A stretch of 64,000 bases of DNA from Batillaria attramentaria (taxonomy: Eukaryota > Mollusca > Gastropoda > Batillariidae). Shown here piece after piece: positions 24,071 to 35,130 of this stretch. The translations under genes were made by a program, and so were the position numbers. The notes under the pieces were generated by a model. The model made no database searches. It was not told where the DNA came from and was given only the letters and a program-made list of their open reading frames with translations. Position 1 is the first letter of the stretch; every line of letters starts with the position of its first letter. The stretch covers positions 130,001-194,000 of the forward strand of contig JACVVK020000441.1 of the NCBI GenBank assembly GCA_018292915.2. The letters are read 5' to 3'.

Positions 24071-24493
24071 TTGTGACGGCCCTTGTAACCTGTAGTTGCT
24101 ACAACTCAACCACCACCACCACCACAACCTTCAGTTCGCTACCTCACGGCAGCACACGTGCCAACCCCGCCAACGGCAGCCCCCCCCCCCACTTCCCCCC
24201 CCCCTCCCCCTTTAATGCAGGCGACATGGAGTGGTGTGTTGCCCTTATAGCTTCTTGGGTCCCGTTAGGCTTTCCGCTTGGTTTGAAGCAGGGCCAAACA
24301 GCACTGTCTTTACGACCGTCTTATTTGCCTGTTACGCCCTAGCTTACACACAATATAATGTAGTGGAGAGGGGAGGGGAGGGTGGGGGGGAGCGGAGGGG
24401 AGGGGGAGTCACTTCAGAGAGCTGTGATTGAGCTGTTCCTCTTGACGTGAACATCAAGTGAGCGCATCCCTGTATCTTTCTGTCTGTCTTTCT

Positions 24494-24497
<4 letters not shown>

Positions 24498-24568
<71 letters not shown>

Positions 24569-24660
24569 ACACACACACAAAGATTGCGGCCACATGGTGT
24601 ACACGCTCCACATAAAACCTAATTCATACCAAGTAAGTTTTCGGGTTCTGCACCAGTGGT

Positions 24661-24740
<80 letters not shown>
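24498..24740. repeat. Two CA microsatellites
   Basis: CA runs at 24498-24567 and 24662-24740 are separated by 94 bp of ordinary sequence. Confidence 0.96.
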
Positions 24741-24742
<2 letters not shown>

Positions 24743-24747
24743 TCGTG

Positions 24748-24945
24748 ACTAATTTATAGATTTTAATTTGGCCTTGTGGGAGTGTTGCACTTCGATTATT
24801 CTCGTGTTTGCTGCAATAAGAGCCGTCAAGGAACCGTTAATCTTGCCTGATTTTTGCATACAGGGCTTTCGCTTCGAAAAACAGTCCAAAACGTGGAATA
24901 CTCGTGCGCGGTACGTAATGTACTATACTACATGTACCAAGACGC
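24748..24945 (+). repeat. Dispersed repeat R3, copy 2
   Basis: This is the partner of the copy at 20085-20281, about 80 percent alike by eye and in the same orientation. It starts directly after a CA microsatellite. Confidence 0.72.
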
Positions 24946-25734
24946 AAACCAACTTTGTTAAATTACACTAATCCCCCCCCCCACCCCCCAAAGCCTGCTC
25001 TTAACTGGGCACAGATCGCGAAACACACATGTGCACATCACAGTCGTTGCGCTCGGTGTGTCTACTAACCAAAAACCTGAACACAGCGGTGCTCGGTGAC
25101 AAACCGATTCAGTGAAGATGCACTGTCCGCCATGTTTGCGCGCCGAGTGACGTAGTACAGCCAATCAGAATCTGTTGTGGAAACCACAGCCACAGCCACA
25201 CTATTTGAAATCCAGGTTGCTGTGATGACGCCACAGCGGCGGAAACCCCCCATTATCACAACTGTGTCACAACTGTGGACAGCACTGTGGCGCTCCGCAG
25301 TGCCCAGTTAAGAGCCGGCTTTAGTTACGCCAGACTATGAAAAAAAAAAAAGTATGATGAATTAACGGCTTTACTGCCAGACACTCAACACGGGAGCACG
25401 CGAAACAATACTCATCGCGCGCAACCCGAAACTCAAAGAAAAGAAACGGATAACTGAAACCGGTTTCCGATTGAATCAACCAGTGTCTGAAACTGAAACC
25501 TGTTCTTAAGCGATGAACGTATCTGGATTAAAAAAAAAAAAAAAAAAAAAAACACCCGGCGCATCATAATTCTGGGGAGTATGATTTCTTATTGTGTTTG
25601 CGATAGTGTAGAGGTGAATGCCTTGAAATAGTAACTGATATCGAAGGAAAATATTAGGCTATTAACCAGAAATTCAGTACGAGAGAACGAGTCCTGTTCC
25701 CGACAAATGTTCGGGGGTCATGTTTCTTATCAAA

Positions 25735-25945
25735 TTACTTTGGCCATGTAGTGATTGCTGCGACTGGCCGAAATTCGTTTTGGTTCTGCACAGCAATTGG
25801 CTGACATTTACTTTGGCTATGCAATAGTTGCTGTGACTGGCTGGTATTTGCTTCGGCTATGCAACAGTAGCCGTGATTGGACGGCACTCGTGTTGGCTAT
25901 GCAGCGATTGCAGTGACTGGCTGGCATTCGCTTTGGCTAATGTGT
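25735..25945. repeat. Tandem repeat, about 5 units of roughly 45 bp
   Basis: The unit is TTTGGCTATGCA, a GATTGC(T/A)G segment and TGACTGGCTGGCATT. It runs into repeat R5. Confidence 0.7.
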
Positions 25946-26033
25946 TGTGCTCATTATGCAGCGGGTCGCGATTGGCTAAACTCTGGGGGGCTCGAACCCT
26001 TTTGACTGACTGGAGCGGAGTCGTCCATTGAAC
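25946..26033 (+). repeat. Dispersed repeat R5, copy 1
   Basis: GTGCTCATTATGCAGCGG, CGCGATTGGCTAAA, GGGGGCTCGAACCC and GGAGTCGTCCATTG match 35936-36018. Confidence 0.6.
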
Positions 26034-26164
26034 TGAACTGGAGAAAACAGACGCCATTAAAACTCGATGTGAATTCATACGGAGCATAAGTAAAACAAAA
26101 TTGTCAAAAACCGAGGCATACAGATTTGGCTTTGTCCGATGCTTAGCCAGTCTGTGAAAAGCGA

Positions 26165-26695
26165 CATTGGGGCGTCTCTATTTGTTTGTCTTGCATACAA
26201 CAAAGCTGTAGAAAATCTTTCATCGAATGCGCTTCACTGATCCGTGCGGGTGGGTGGGTGTTTGGGGGTTTAACGTCCTTTTCCACCACATACGGGTGAT
26301 ATCAAAGACGGGGCAACGATGAAAAAGCCAGCACAAACATTTGGCCCCAGCCGGGATACGAACTCACGGCCCGAGCATTAGAAGTCCAACGCTCTACCAT
26401 TCGGCCACCCCGGCTCCCCAATTACAATATAGCATCTCTTGTTTTTAGTACGTAGAAGCCTACTACATACTGAGTCAACGACGTTACTTAGGTTGCGGAC
26501 TGAAGACCAGCTAGGCGGAGCTGATTGGTGGCTATGTTTAGCGACTACGTCGAGAGGCGTGCAGTAAATGTATGTAAAAGCGTTAAGCCGAAGAAAGTCA
26601 TATTTCTCCACTTCTAGAAGCTCCAAAGTCAGGAAAATGGTCGCAACGCCCAAAATTAACATCTACTCATTCGACAAACATCCTTAAAGTTTTGT
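26165..26695 (+). repeat. Dispersed repeat R1, copy 1 (split by a SINE)
   Basis: It shares with the other copies TTTCATCGAATGCG, AATATAGCATCT, GCGGACTGAAGACCA, GCTGATTGGTGGCTAT, AGAAAGTCATATTTCTC and AAAATGGTCGCAA. The family B SINE at 26249 interrupts it. It has no evident coding capacity or clear termini. Confidence 0.8.
26249..26416 (-). mobile_element. SINE family B, full length, nested in repeat R1
   Basis: The copy is complete with the GTTCGTATCCC B-box variant. It splits a copy of repeat R1, whose sequence resumes at 26420. Confidence 0.9.
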
Positions 26696-26734
26696 AAGCA
26701 GCACCCCCCTCCTCCCCCCTCCCTCCCCCACCCC

Positions 26735-26947
26735 TCAGGATTCATTGCGAACACAGGGGCTTTTAAAGACCCATAAGAAATCGTCTCTGTCGTAGGCAAG
26801 GTCGGTGTATGTCTCAGGCATTAAGATACCGATATACTCAAACTCGGCCTTTATCTCCAGTCGCCCAACGTTTTCACAATCACCCGACACCGCCAGCACC
26901 AGCCCCAAGCACAACACGGGCAACACGGCTTCCTGCGATATTTCCAT
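26735..26947 (-). CDS. Candidate small secreted-type ORF or alternative first exon, unrecognised
   Basis: A 70-codon ORF starts at an ATG in strong context (A at -3, G at +4), with an in-frame stop 21 bp upstream. Residues about 8-22 (VLPVLCLGLVLAVSG) look like the core and cleavage region of a signal peptide. The rest is acidic and of mixed composition, including PETYTDLAYDRDDFLWVF. It is not repeat-derived as far as I can see and its third codon positions are richer in G/C than the surroundings. I do not recognise the protein. It lies on the same strand as the TIKI gene inside intron 1, so it could be a nested gene, an exon with an unrecognised donor, or chance. Confidence 0.28.
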   Translation of the reverse strand: MEISQEAVLPVLCLGLVLAVSGDCENVGRLEIKAEFEYIGILMPETYTDLAYDRDDFLWVFKSPCVRNES

Positions 26948-27007
26948 CGTTTCCTTGCGTAAATGTTAGCCTGATAAACAAGTCTGTTGATCGCAAAATA
27001 ACAAAGG

Positions 27008-27046
<39 letters not shown>

Positions 27047-27879
27047 TGAACGTCACATCAGTTTAAAGGTGACTACCACAAGGTTGCACATGGCAGGAGC
27101 CTGTACAAAATTTAACAAAGGGCAAGTCTCCGGTCAAAGGGCAGAGAGAGAGAGAGAGAGAGAGTATTAACATTCGCCCGAAAAAAAGAGGCTTAAAAAA
27201 AAGTCGGTGAAAAATTGTCCGCCTCGCGAAAAGGACAACCCGAAAGACAGATTGCCTTCATCCCCTCGTCAACACATAAACAATGTCTTTTTATTTTTTT
27301 TTGGCCAGGAATTCAACCTATCCTGTTCTTCTCTTTGAAAACAAAACTCGCGCGAGGTTAAGAAGTTTGCCCACGTCATCTAGTACGGAACGCCTTAAAC
27401 GAAGAGCCGAAATGATTTCGGTCAAGTCGCTTGGTTCAAGGCACGGCAAATGGCGCACGGTTACCCTCACCAACTAGCAAGGAAAAAAACAAAATACAAA
27501 ACCCCGTAACATTAGTCCCCGCTTGTAACCTGTCTGTGGTGATGGATCGGTCAGCCCAGCTGGAGCCAAGGCGGATCTTGTGAACTACAGTCCTAACTCT
27601 TGTGGAACTTGTCGTCGTTCGGAGATGCCCGCCACAAAAGGACACGAAGGCTGAGACCCAGAAAAGGTTCAGCCAAGACGGAAGCTTCAGTGTCAAGCAG
27701 GTAAGATCGGTATCCCCCTAACAAGAGGGGCTCTACAGGGCGGCGTCTTTTTTTTTTTTTTTTTTTTTTAGGTCAAAACCTTCAGGACGCCTTCTTCTTT
27801 CTTTTTTTTTTTTCTTTTTTTTTCTGCCTTTTCGTGTTCGAGTTGCTGTTTTTGGTCGGTGGGTTTGAAAACGGAATTA

Positions 27880-28640
27880 GACCACCAGCCCAAGACTTCT
27901 ATTTTTTGGAAGGGGGTGTGGGGTGGATGGGAGGTGGGGTGGGGGTGGGGCTTTTCTGCTTAGGTCGGCGGGCAAAACGACGACAACAACAACAACAACA
28001 AAAACAACAACAACGACAAAAACTTGCACCACCAGCCGAAGACTTCGCTGCTGTTTCATCAGCGTAGTTTCTCTGAGGTTTCTTCAAGACTTTATTATTT
28101 ATTTTAAATTGGGGGGGGGGGGGGTGTTCGGTCGGTGGGTATACAACAACAACAACAACAACAACGGGGATCTTCAGCCGAAAACTTCAGTTGCTCTGCC
28201 ATCAGCGCAGTTTCTTTGAGGGCTCTTTAAGACCTTATCTTTACATTTTTTTTTTACATTGTTTGAAGAGAATGGGCGGGGGGGGGGGGGGAGGGGGTTT
28301 CTGTTTTGCTTAGCCTGGTGGGCAAAACCAAACCAAACCAAACCAAACACCTTGGACCGTCAGCCTAAGACTTCCAATTACACTTTCATCAGTGAAGTTT
28401 CACTGAGGTCTCTTTAAGACCTTACTTTCGAGTTTCTTTTTTTCATTTTTTTTTTTCGAGGCGGGTAGACGGAAGGGAAAAATTAAGAACAAAGTAAAGG
28501 CACAACTGTAAAAACATCCTTGAGTAAAGAACTTGGACGATCCGCCAAAGACTTCACCAACTCTTTCATCAGCTCGGTTTCTTTGAGGCTTCTTGTGAGA
28601 CCTTTTTGAATCTTTTTTTTTTCAGTTAAAAAGGTAAACG
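27880..28640. repeat. Composite tandem repeat, 4-5 units of about 140-180 bp
   Basis: Each unit has a conserved core (CAGCCGAAGACTTC, TTTCATCAGCG, AGTTTCTTTGAGG, TTTAAGACCTTA) joined by a low-complexity linker made of T runs, G runs and AAC or AAACC repeats that differ from unit to unit. Confidence 0.8.
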
Positions 28641-29732
28641 CAAAACAGCAAAAGGTGGACTTTGTAGACCTCTTGACGGAGCTCTTGAACAGCTCTCTGT
28701 CGGACTAGTTTGAAAGGTTCTCACTGCACGTTCGTCCTCTCTCATCTTCCAAAGTCATTACTTCTGACACCCACAGACTACACAGTAAAAAAAAAAAAAA
28801 AGTTTAGTAGAGTGATCAGTAGATCTCATACACTCTCTGGGGCATAGAGTCTTTCAGTGGAAAGTACCTCTGTGCACGGTGGGGAAATGGCGCTCACTGC
28901 GCTACCGTGATGGGCCTAAATTGTCTCGGTGCTCTCAAACACAAGGTCGCGCACTATGTCATCCTTGACTAGCTTTGAACCCAGAGAGATCCTCAATGGC
29001 GCAAGTGATGGCAGGCTGTCTTCAGAGTGAAAGTAGGCGTGTTTCTGAATCAGAGAAATACATAACATGTCTCTGTCTGAATGGACAGATCTATTATTAC
29101 ATTCAGTCCTATAGCACGGGTGTGCATGCTTTTGTAATCGTCTCAGTCTTATTCCACCACAAGGCAGGTACGTGATCGTCTGCACCGTGCAATAATACTT
29201 GCCTGTAGAGTGCAACACCCTTGCCTGTCAGAGTGCAACCCCCTTGCCGTTTACTCACATCCTGTTGGATCAGTGTACCACGTAAACAGTGCCATCAAAG
29301 CGCAACAATAATTGTCCGCTGGCAAAGATTTTGCCCAAACGAAAAGTGGTCGGATATTCAAGACTTCGTTTCAAATCGAATCATATGACACACAAGTCAC
29401 TGCTTTTCTAAAAAAAATTCGCCATTTTTAAAAATGGCGCTGGGTGTAAGCAGTCACATTTTCACGCCCCGCCGAAAAGGGACTGCACTCTGGAGTCTAG
29501 ATCTCATACAGACACAGTTATCTCCCTTGCAGTGTGCCTTTACCTATTCGCTCCCTTTGAGTAGTACTTTTCGCTGCTGCAATCAATACATGCCTTTTTT
29601 TTTTTTTTTTTTTTTTAGTAATCTGAGGTGGAGTTGGTCTTCTAAGGAGACCTCCGCTGGTCTGGGTTTCAGTGCATGAAGGTTTGTTTTGTGTTTCTTA
29701 TCGCGTTACCGTAAACGTCAAATGGTAGAGGA

Positions 29733-29734
29733 CA

Positions 29735-29783
<49 letters not shown>
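29733..29783. repeat. CGCA tetranucleotide repeat passing into CA
   Basis: About 10 ACGC units followed by CA units. Confidence 0.95.
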
Positions 29784-29790
<7 letters not shown>

Positions 29791-29888
29791 CACAGAGTTG
29801 TAAATTTGATTCAGAGACCGTTATTATATGGTCTCTTATCTCACGGTATTGTCCTTTAGATCTAACAATAAAAACCAGGGGTAAGTTA

Positions 29889-30054
29889 GGTAGGTGTTTG
29901 GGGCTTTAACGTCCTTTTCCACCACGTATGGGTGATATCAAAGACAGGGCAACGAGAAAAAGGCCAGCACAAACATTTGACACCAGCCGGGAATCGAACT
30001 CACGACCCTATCACTGAAGGTCCAACGTTCTACCACTCGGTTATCCCGGCACCC
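29889..30054 (-). mobile_element. SINE family B, older subfamily
   Basis: The copy is full length, with B box GAGTTCGATTCCC and an anticodon-side segment reading CCCTATCACTGAAGG. Similar sequences around each end (AATAA plus CCGGGGGT-like) may be a decayed target duplication. Confidence 0.85.
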
Positions 30055-30158
30055 TCAGTAATAACCGGGGGTTTAGCGGATCTTAAGTTCATGTAACAAC
30101 CAATCCAAAAAAAAAAAAAAAAAAACCTGCCGCCGAGACCCAGAAGAAAGTTTCGTTA

Positions 30159-31076
30159 GGGTTCGTCCAGATGACAAGCTGCGCTATAGCCGCGCTGTGA
30201 GTTAGCGGTAAGCGAGCTGTTGAGCAGTGAGCGGTGGGTGGCCACACCAAAAGCGGCGATAGCTAGCGGCTAGCTAGCGAGTAGCCAGCTGCGCTGCTGG
30301 TTAAAGCTTGCGTGGCCACATGAATAACTGCCGTAGCTAGTTGTATGCTAGCCTGCCCCTAGCTGTGCACGGTTTGTTGTAATATCTGTTCATAGACAGA
30401 ATCAAAATGGCAGAGAGGAGGTATCTCTTACTTTCAGAGTTGTCTGAACCATCGCCATATATACGGCGAGGAATTCTTTTTGATGACAGAGATTTTCAAA
30501 AGCAGCTTCTTCTACAAGCACTAACGTTGCGAAAGAAAGACACAAAAGACGGTTTTTTTCTCTGTTTTTGTTGTTGTTGTTGTTGTGTTTTTTTTTTTGT
30601 TTTTTTTTTGGGGGGGGGGGGGTTGGTTTGTTTATTTACTTTATTATCCCTTTCGGGAAATTCGGGCTGCCTCCCCCGATGAGCAGCCCGGCAGCCACGA
30701 AAAACCGGTATCACATATCACAAGCTCGACCTGGGCTCGAACCCACGCTTCATCGCCGTGACATTGGTGACGGACATTCAGTAGCGCAGCCGCTAAATCC
30801 AACGCGCTACCAGACCACCGCTCACCCCCATCACGTTAAAAAAAAAATAATAATAAAAATGCATCACATCTATTTTTAGGCCGGCCACCGCGAGCTTTGA
30901 GCGGTGTTAATTGTTTGGAACATTACCACCGCTCGACGCTAGCAGTGAGCTCGCGGTAACCGCGCGGTGGTAGCGACTCATGTGGCCACTCCAACAATAA
31001 ACTCTATTACTATTTCCGCAGCGCGGCTACAGCGCCGCTACAGCGCGGCTCAACCGCTTTTCATGTGGACGCGGCC
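30159..31076. mobile_element. PIF/Harbinger-like non-autonomous element (918 bp including a nested SINE)
   Basis: Ends are GGGTTCGTCCAGATGA on the left and the reverse of GGCCGCGTCCACATGA on the right, flanked by TTA on both sides (30156-30158 and 31077-31079). A 3-bp TTA/TAA target is typical of PIF/Harbinger. Subterminal DNA is rich in AGCGC and GCTAGC motifs. An ATG at 30407 opens about 50 codons (MAERRYLLLSELSE...) that may be a transposon gene remnant; I cannot assign it. A family D SINE and G/T runs interrupt the interior. Confidence 0.78.
30550..30830 (-). mobile_element. tRNA-derived SINE, family D, nested in Harbinger-like element
   Basis: On the minus strand it has a head GTGAGCGGTGGTCTGGTAGC, a B box GGGTTCGAGCCC, a body with GGCTGCCGGGCTGCTCATCG, and a tail GGGATAATAAAGTAAATAAA followed by C, A and AAC runs. 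It is the only member of this family I see. Confidence 0.7.
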
Positions 31077-32087
31077 TTACTCTGCTGTACAAAAATCTTA
31101 CCTACTGCAGCACCCTCTCGACTGCAAAACCCTCCACCCGTTACAGCAACACTGGGATCTAACGTAAACGGGACAGGTGCGAAAGGCTTTCGGTTCGGAT
31201 TAACCTGGTGTAATTCAGCAGCGGTGTGGTGACGCTGTGTGTCGTATCACCCCCCGCCTGTTCAACACCTCAGCTTCAAGTCCCGCGGTTTGGACAACAT
31301 ACCTGATCCGTAAAAATATTTATACGGGCGGCCGAGTCTTTGATCCTAGATCTCTTTTCGTGTGTAGTGCTGTCTCACAAGGCGACCTGCGAGTGATCTT
31401 CTCCTGGGGGCCACTTACAGGACGGGTGGTCGCCCTTTGGTGAAGAGGCTAACGACTACATGCATGCGGTGGTGGGCTGTTCAGGTGTTGCTTGCTTGGA
31501 AAGCTCCGATTTGATCGTTTGACGGTATCATGCTTGTTTTTCTTCCCACATGGAGAATATATCCTTTCTGAGCCGGGCTTTGTTCCGGTGTTGGCCTTGC
31601 TTTGAAGTTCAGGGTCTGAAACGGAGTGTACGTTTCTTAGCACCCCGCACCCCGTCAGTGCAGTCACCCTCGGGGTTAAGGCAGGGGCGATCACTCCCAA
31701 TCCCCTTTCTTCCCTTTCACTCTGTCCTGACCAGACTGTTGCCGCGCAAGACCTTCTTTGGGCGGATTCCGTTGGACACTTACCCCCTTACCCCTCTCTC
31801 TCCTTGGGCCGTTTAAGTTTTTGTTCGCACAGCCAGCAAACACCAGGTTAATGCATTGGGAACTCTACTTATGTACTGTTTAAAGGAACTGTTTCAAAAC
31901 AAAAGCTCTCGTCTGTCGAGCCCAATATTCTTCGAATATGGGTCTGCAAATAAAAATGAAAATGTTCAAAAGCAAAGTCTGGGCATAGTTCTTCTCGAAT
32001 ATGAAAGAAAATAGAAAAAGATGTATAAAGAAAACATAAAAAAGCAACCACTTTCCAGGCTAGTAGTCATCGACTATGGGTCTTTAA

Positions 32088-32992
32088 AGTCTCAACACGT
32101 TTGTCAGATACACAACAACGCTGCGGAAAGCGTTTTCATCGAATGCATCAGAATCAGTCACTTGGGACACAATATAGCATCTGATAGCATTATGGTGACT
32201 CTGGTTGGCGTATATGTTGTTCTGCGTACGTAGAAGCGTACCGCGTACTGAGCAGACGACGTTATTTGGTTGCGGACTGAACACCAACTAGACAGCGCTG
32301 ATTGGTGGCTATTTTTTTTATTTTTTTTTTTGCTGCCCCAACTTTTTTGCCAGCTCCAGTGGTGTTCCTCCCCGGTCATGGGTGGAACCCACGGAGGACT
32401 CGGAAGCTGGGACAATTTTTATTATGCATGATGATGGAGATGAGGATGATAGTAAGATGATGCTCTGGAGGTCCATGTGGTTTGGGACTGCGGGACAGGG
32501 CCGCATTCCACGCTTCCTGTCATAAATATCCTGGCATTAACCAGGCCCGGGAACTACGGCACCTGCGCTGCCGGCCGTGCAATCATCCACATCATAAGAC
32601 GTGTCATACTAAGGGAAGCACCCCCGAAGTCGCACCCGTGAAGTGGGTGAAACTCGGCTGTGTGGCAACAGCCTCCCCATCGGGCCGATAGCACACCCGC
32701 TCTGGGTAGGAGCCGACCTAGGTAGGAAAAAGCCCGCTTGCCTCGGCTGGGATTCGAACCCGGGTCTCCCGGTCCATGATCCGAAGTGCTAACCACTACA
32801 CTACGGGGGCCGGTGGCGGCTATTTTTAGCGACTTGGTCGTATCGGCGTGTAGTACAGGTATGGAAGAGTTAGGACAAAGAAAGTCATATTTCTCTACTG
32901 TTAGAAGCTGCAAAGTCACGAAAATGGTCGCAATGGCCAAAAGAAACATCTGCTCATTTGGCAAACGGTCTTAGAGCTTTGTAGACAGCAGT
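32088..32992 (+). repeat. Dispersed repeat R1, copy 2 (split by a family C SINE)
   Basis: It runs from CAACACGTTTGTCAGATAC to GGCAAACGGTCTTAGAGC. Removing the 501-bp SINE and one 10-bp duplication restores a continuous match to the other copies. Confidence 0.83.
32317..32817 (-). mobile_element. tRNA-derived SINE, family C, about 500 bp, with TSD
   Basis: On the minus strand it begins GGCCCCCGTAGTGTAGTGG followed by TTAGCACTTCGG (A-box region), then a canonical B box GGGTTCGAATCCC, a long GC-rich body, and an A-rich tail (plus poly-T at 32317-32331). A 10-bp duplication GGCTATTTTT flanks it (32307-32316 and 32818-32827). It interrupts repeat R1. It is unrelated in body to families A and B. 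Confidence 0.83.
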
Positions 32993-33033
32993 TTTCCCCC
33001 TTAGTACTTATTACGACCATAGATACTTTAAAG

Positions 33034-33064
33034 AGTGGGTGTTTGGGAGTTTAACGTCCTTTTC

Positions 33065-33067
<3 letters not shown>
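33034..33067 (-). mobile_element. SINE family B, tail fragment joined to GA repeat
   Basis: Only GTGTTTGGGAGTTTAACGTC and CTTTTCCAC remain before a GA microsatellite begins. Confidence 0.6.

Positions 33068-33112
<45 letters not shown>
33068..33112. repeat. GA microsatellite
   Basis: This is the first of four GA runs between 33.07 and 33.63 kb that separate SINE pieces; the others are near 33252, 33452 and 33598. Confidence 0.95.
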
Positions 33113-33117
<5 letters not shown>

Positions 33118-33276
33118 AATGACAACTGCTATATTCAGTGGAGGCTCAAGGCCCATGACTGAAGGGGGGAACAGTGCATGCATACTGAACCGCAATTCAC
33201 ATAGATCTATGTAAGATTCAAAACAGCACATCTCGAGCACAAGGCACAGTAAGAGAGAGAGAGAGAGGGGGGGGGG

Positions 33277-33451
33277 GAGTTTGGGGGGTTCAACGTCCTT
33301 TTCCACCACATACGGGTGATTTCAAAGACGGGGCAACGAAAAAAAAAAAAAAAAAACCAGCACAAATATTTGGCCTCAGCCGGGATACGAACTCACGACC
33401 CGAGCATCAGAAGTCCAACGCTCTACCATTCGGCCACCCCCAGCTCCCCGG
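33277..33451 (-). mobile_element. SINE family B, near full length, with internal poly-A
   Basis: Head and tail are complete, with the GTTCGTATCCC B box and an internal A17-like run after GGGGCAACG. GA microsatellites lie on both sides. Confidence 0.85.
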
Positions 33452-33477
33452 GAGAGAGAGAGAGAGAGAGAGAGGGG

Positions 33478-33594
33478 GGGTGGGTGTTTGGGGGTTTAAC
33501 GTCCTTTTCCACCACATACGGGTGATTTCAAAGACGGGGCAACGATAAAAAGGCCAGCACAAATATTTGACCCCAGCCGGGATACGACGAACTC

Positions 33595-33597
<3 letters not shown>
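33478..33597 (-). mobile_element. SINE family B, head cut off by GA repeat
   Basis: Tail and middle are intact, and the copy stops inside the B-box region at ACGACGAACTCA, where a GA microsatellite takes over. Confidence 0.75.
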
Positions 33598-33633
<36 letters not shown>

Positions 33634-34239
33634 CGGCACGACAAAAAAAAAATCTTTCTGAGGTTTTCTTTGTGATCCGTCACCGTTTAATTATTCCCTT
33701 GATGTAAGCGATATCAGAAGTTCCCTGCCGAGCCTATCTCTCTTCCTCACCGCTGGAGATGGAAGCGGACACACGTTCCCAAACCTAAATCTTCAGTTCT
33801 TGCTTGTTACGTTTATCTCGACCCAGCGTGGAGGGGGACAAAAACACACAGCAGAAGGCTAGTCCATAATTTCGTCCCCCCCAAACCCCCCTGAGATAAC
33901 GGCCTTTCAAATGCCTCTTGATGTTCATAGAGTGCGTGATGTAACACGCGCGTAATAAGTACGATATAATCACTTGGTCTTGTCTCTTTCACGTAAAACA
34001 TCATTAGCGTAACGGGGGCAGGTTTCAACGCCAAAAATTTATTTTAATTGCACTTTTAGAGAGGACAGCATAAAATAACTACTAAATAAATTCTACCGTA
34101 ACGTGATAAAGGAGGTGGTTTCAACAACAAAATGATTTTAAAGTGAAGGTGGCAGAAAAAAACCCCAAACTATAAAAGACAACTCTACAGGCGTATGGAT
34201 ACAAATTGACTGTGAGGTCATGTTTGGTGTTTATTTCAG

Positions 34240-34640
34240 GTACGCTGTTTGGCGAGTGTACCTGATTTTTGTTGTCACGATTTTCGTGATTTTTTTAAAG
34301 TAGGTCAAGGTGCATGCCAGGGGGCCGCAACAAGAGGAAAGCTGCCAGTGAAGCTGGGACTTCTTCCACAGAAGTCGAGCACAAGTGACGCAAGCGGATT
34401 TGTGTGAACCGGCTCTCTGGCCTAAACAGGCAGTAGACGTGCATTACTCCAGTGAGGCCTGAGCGGAAAGAAGACATTCAAATTTTTCAAAACTCCTGTC
34501 AGGTACGTGCCGTTGAATAGCCTGTGCGTGGTAATTTTTGTTTCTACACTGAAGCATTTTTAGGGGTGACTATGATGCCTGAGGCTAGTAGGGAATATAT
34601 GTCTAGGCATTTTGAGACCTCGTGGAGTTGTGTCCTTAGG
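34240..34640 (+). repeat. Dispersed repeat R2, copy 2
   Basis: It is a single-copy version of the segment at 17098-17570 without the 50-bp duplication. The frame corresponding to the open one in copy 1 contains stop codons. Confidence 0.75.
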
Positions 34641-34668
34641 CCTGCAGTAACATGGTAAAGGAGACAGG

Positions 34669-34843
34669 GTGGGTGGGTGGGTGTTTGGGAGTTTAACGTC
34701 CTTTTCCACCACATACGGGTGATATCAAAGACGGGGCAACGAGAAATAGGCCAGCACAAATATTTGGCCCCAGCCGGGATTCGAACTCACGACCCGAGCA
34801 TTGAAAGTCCAGCGCTCTACCATTCGGCCACCCCGGCTCCCCC
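34669..34843 (-). mobile_element. SINE family B, full length, 14-bp TSD
   Basis: The copy is complete with B box GAGTTCGAATCCCGG. It is flanked by a perfect 14-bp duplication GTAAAGGAGACAGG (34655-34668 and 34844-34857). Confidence 0.93.
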
Positions 34844-35130
34844 GTAAAGGAGACAGGTTTCAACACAAACATGGTTGTATCTCTTAAGAGACCAAACCTG
34901 ACCATCCCCTGCCCACTGTATCATAGGACTGGTTAAAACGAAACAGCCACTGCGCACCAGTAGCAGCCACTTCAAGCCACTATTACACAAGGCGTGAGCC
35001 TCCCCCGCTAGGGCCGAGACCGCTGCAGGCTACATAACAGTGGCTTGAAGTGGCTCCTCGCGAGACGAAAATTTCCAGTGAAAAGGGCAAGGGCTTTGGG
35101 AGTTAAATCACACTTTAAGAGAAGATAACA

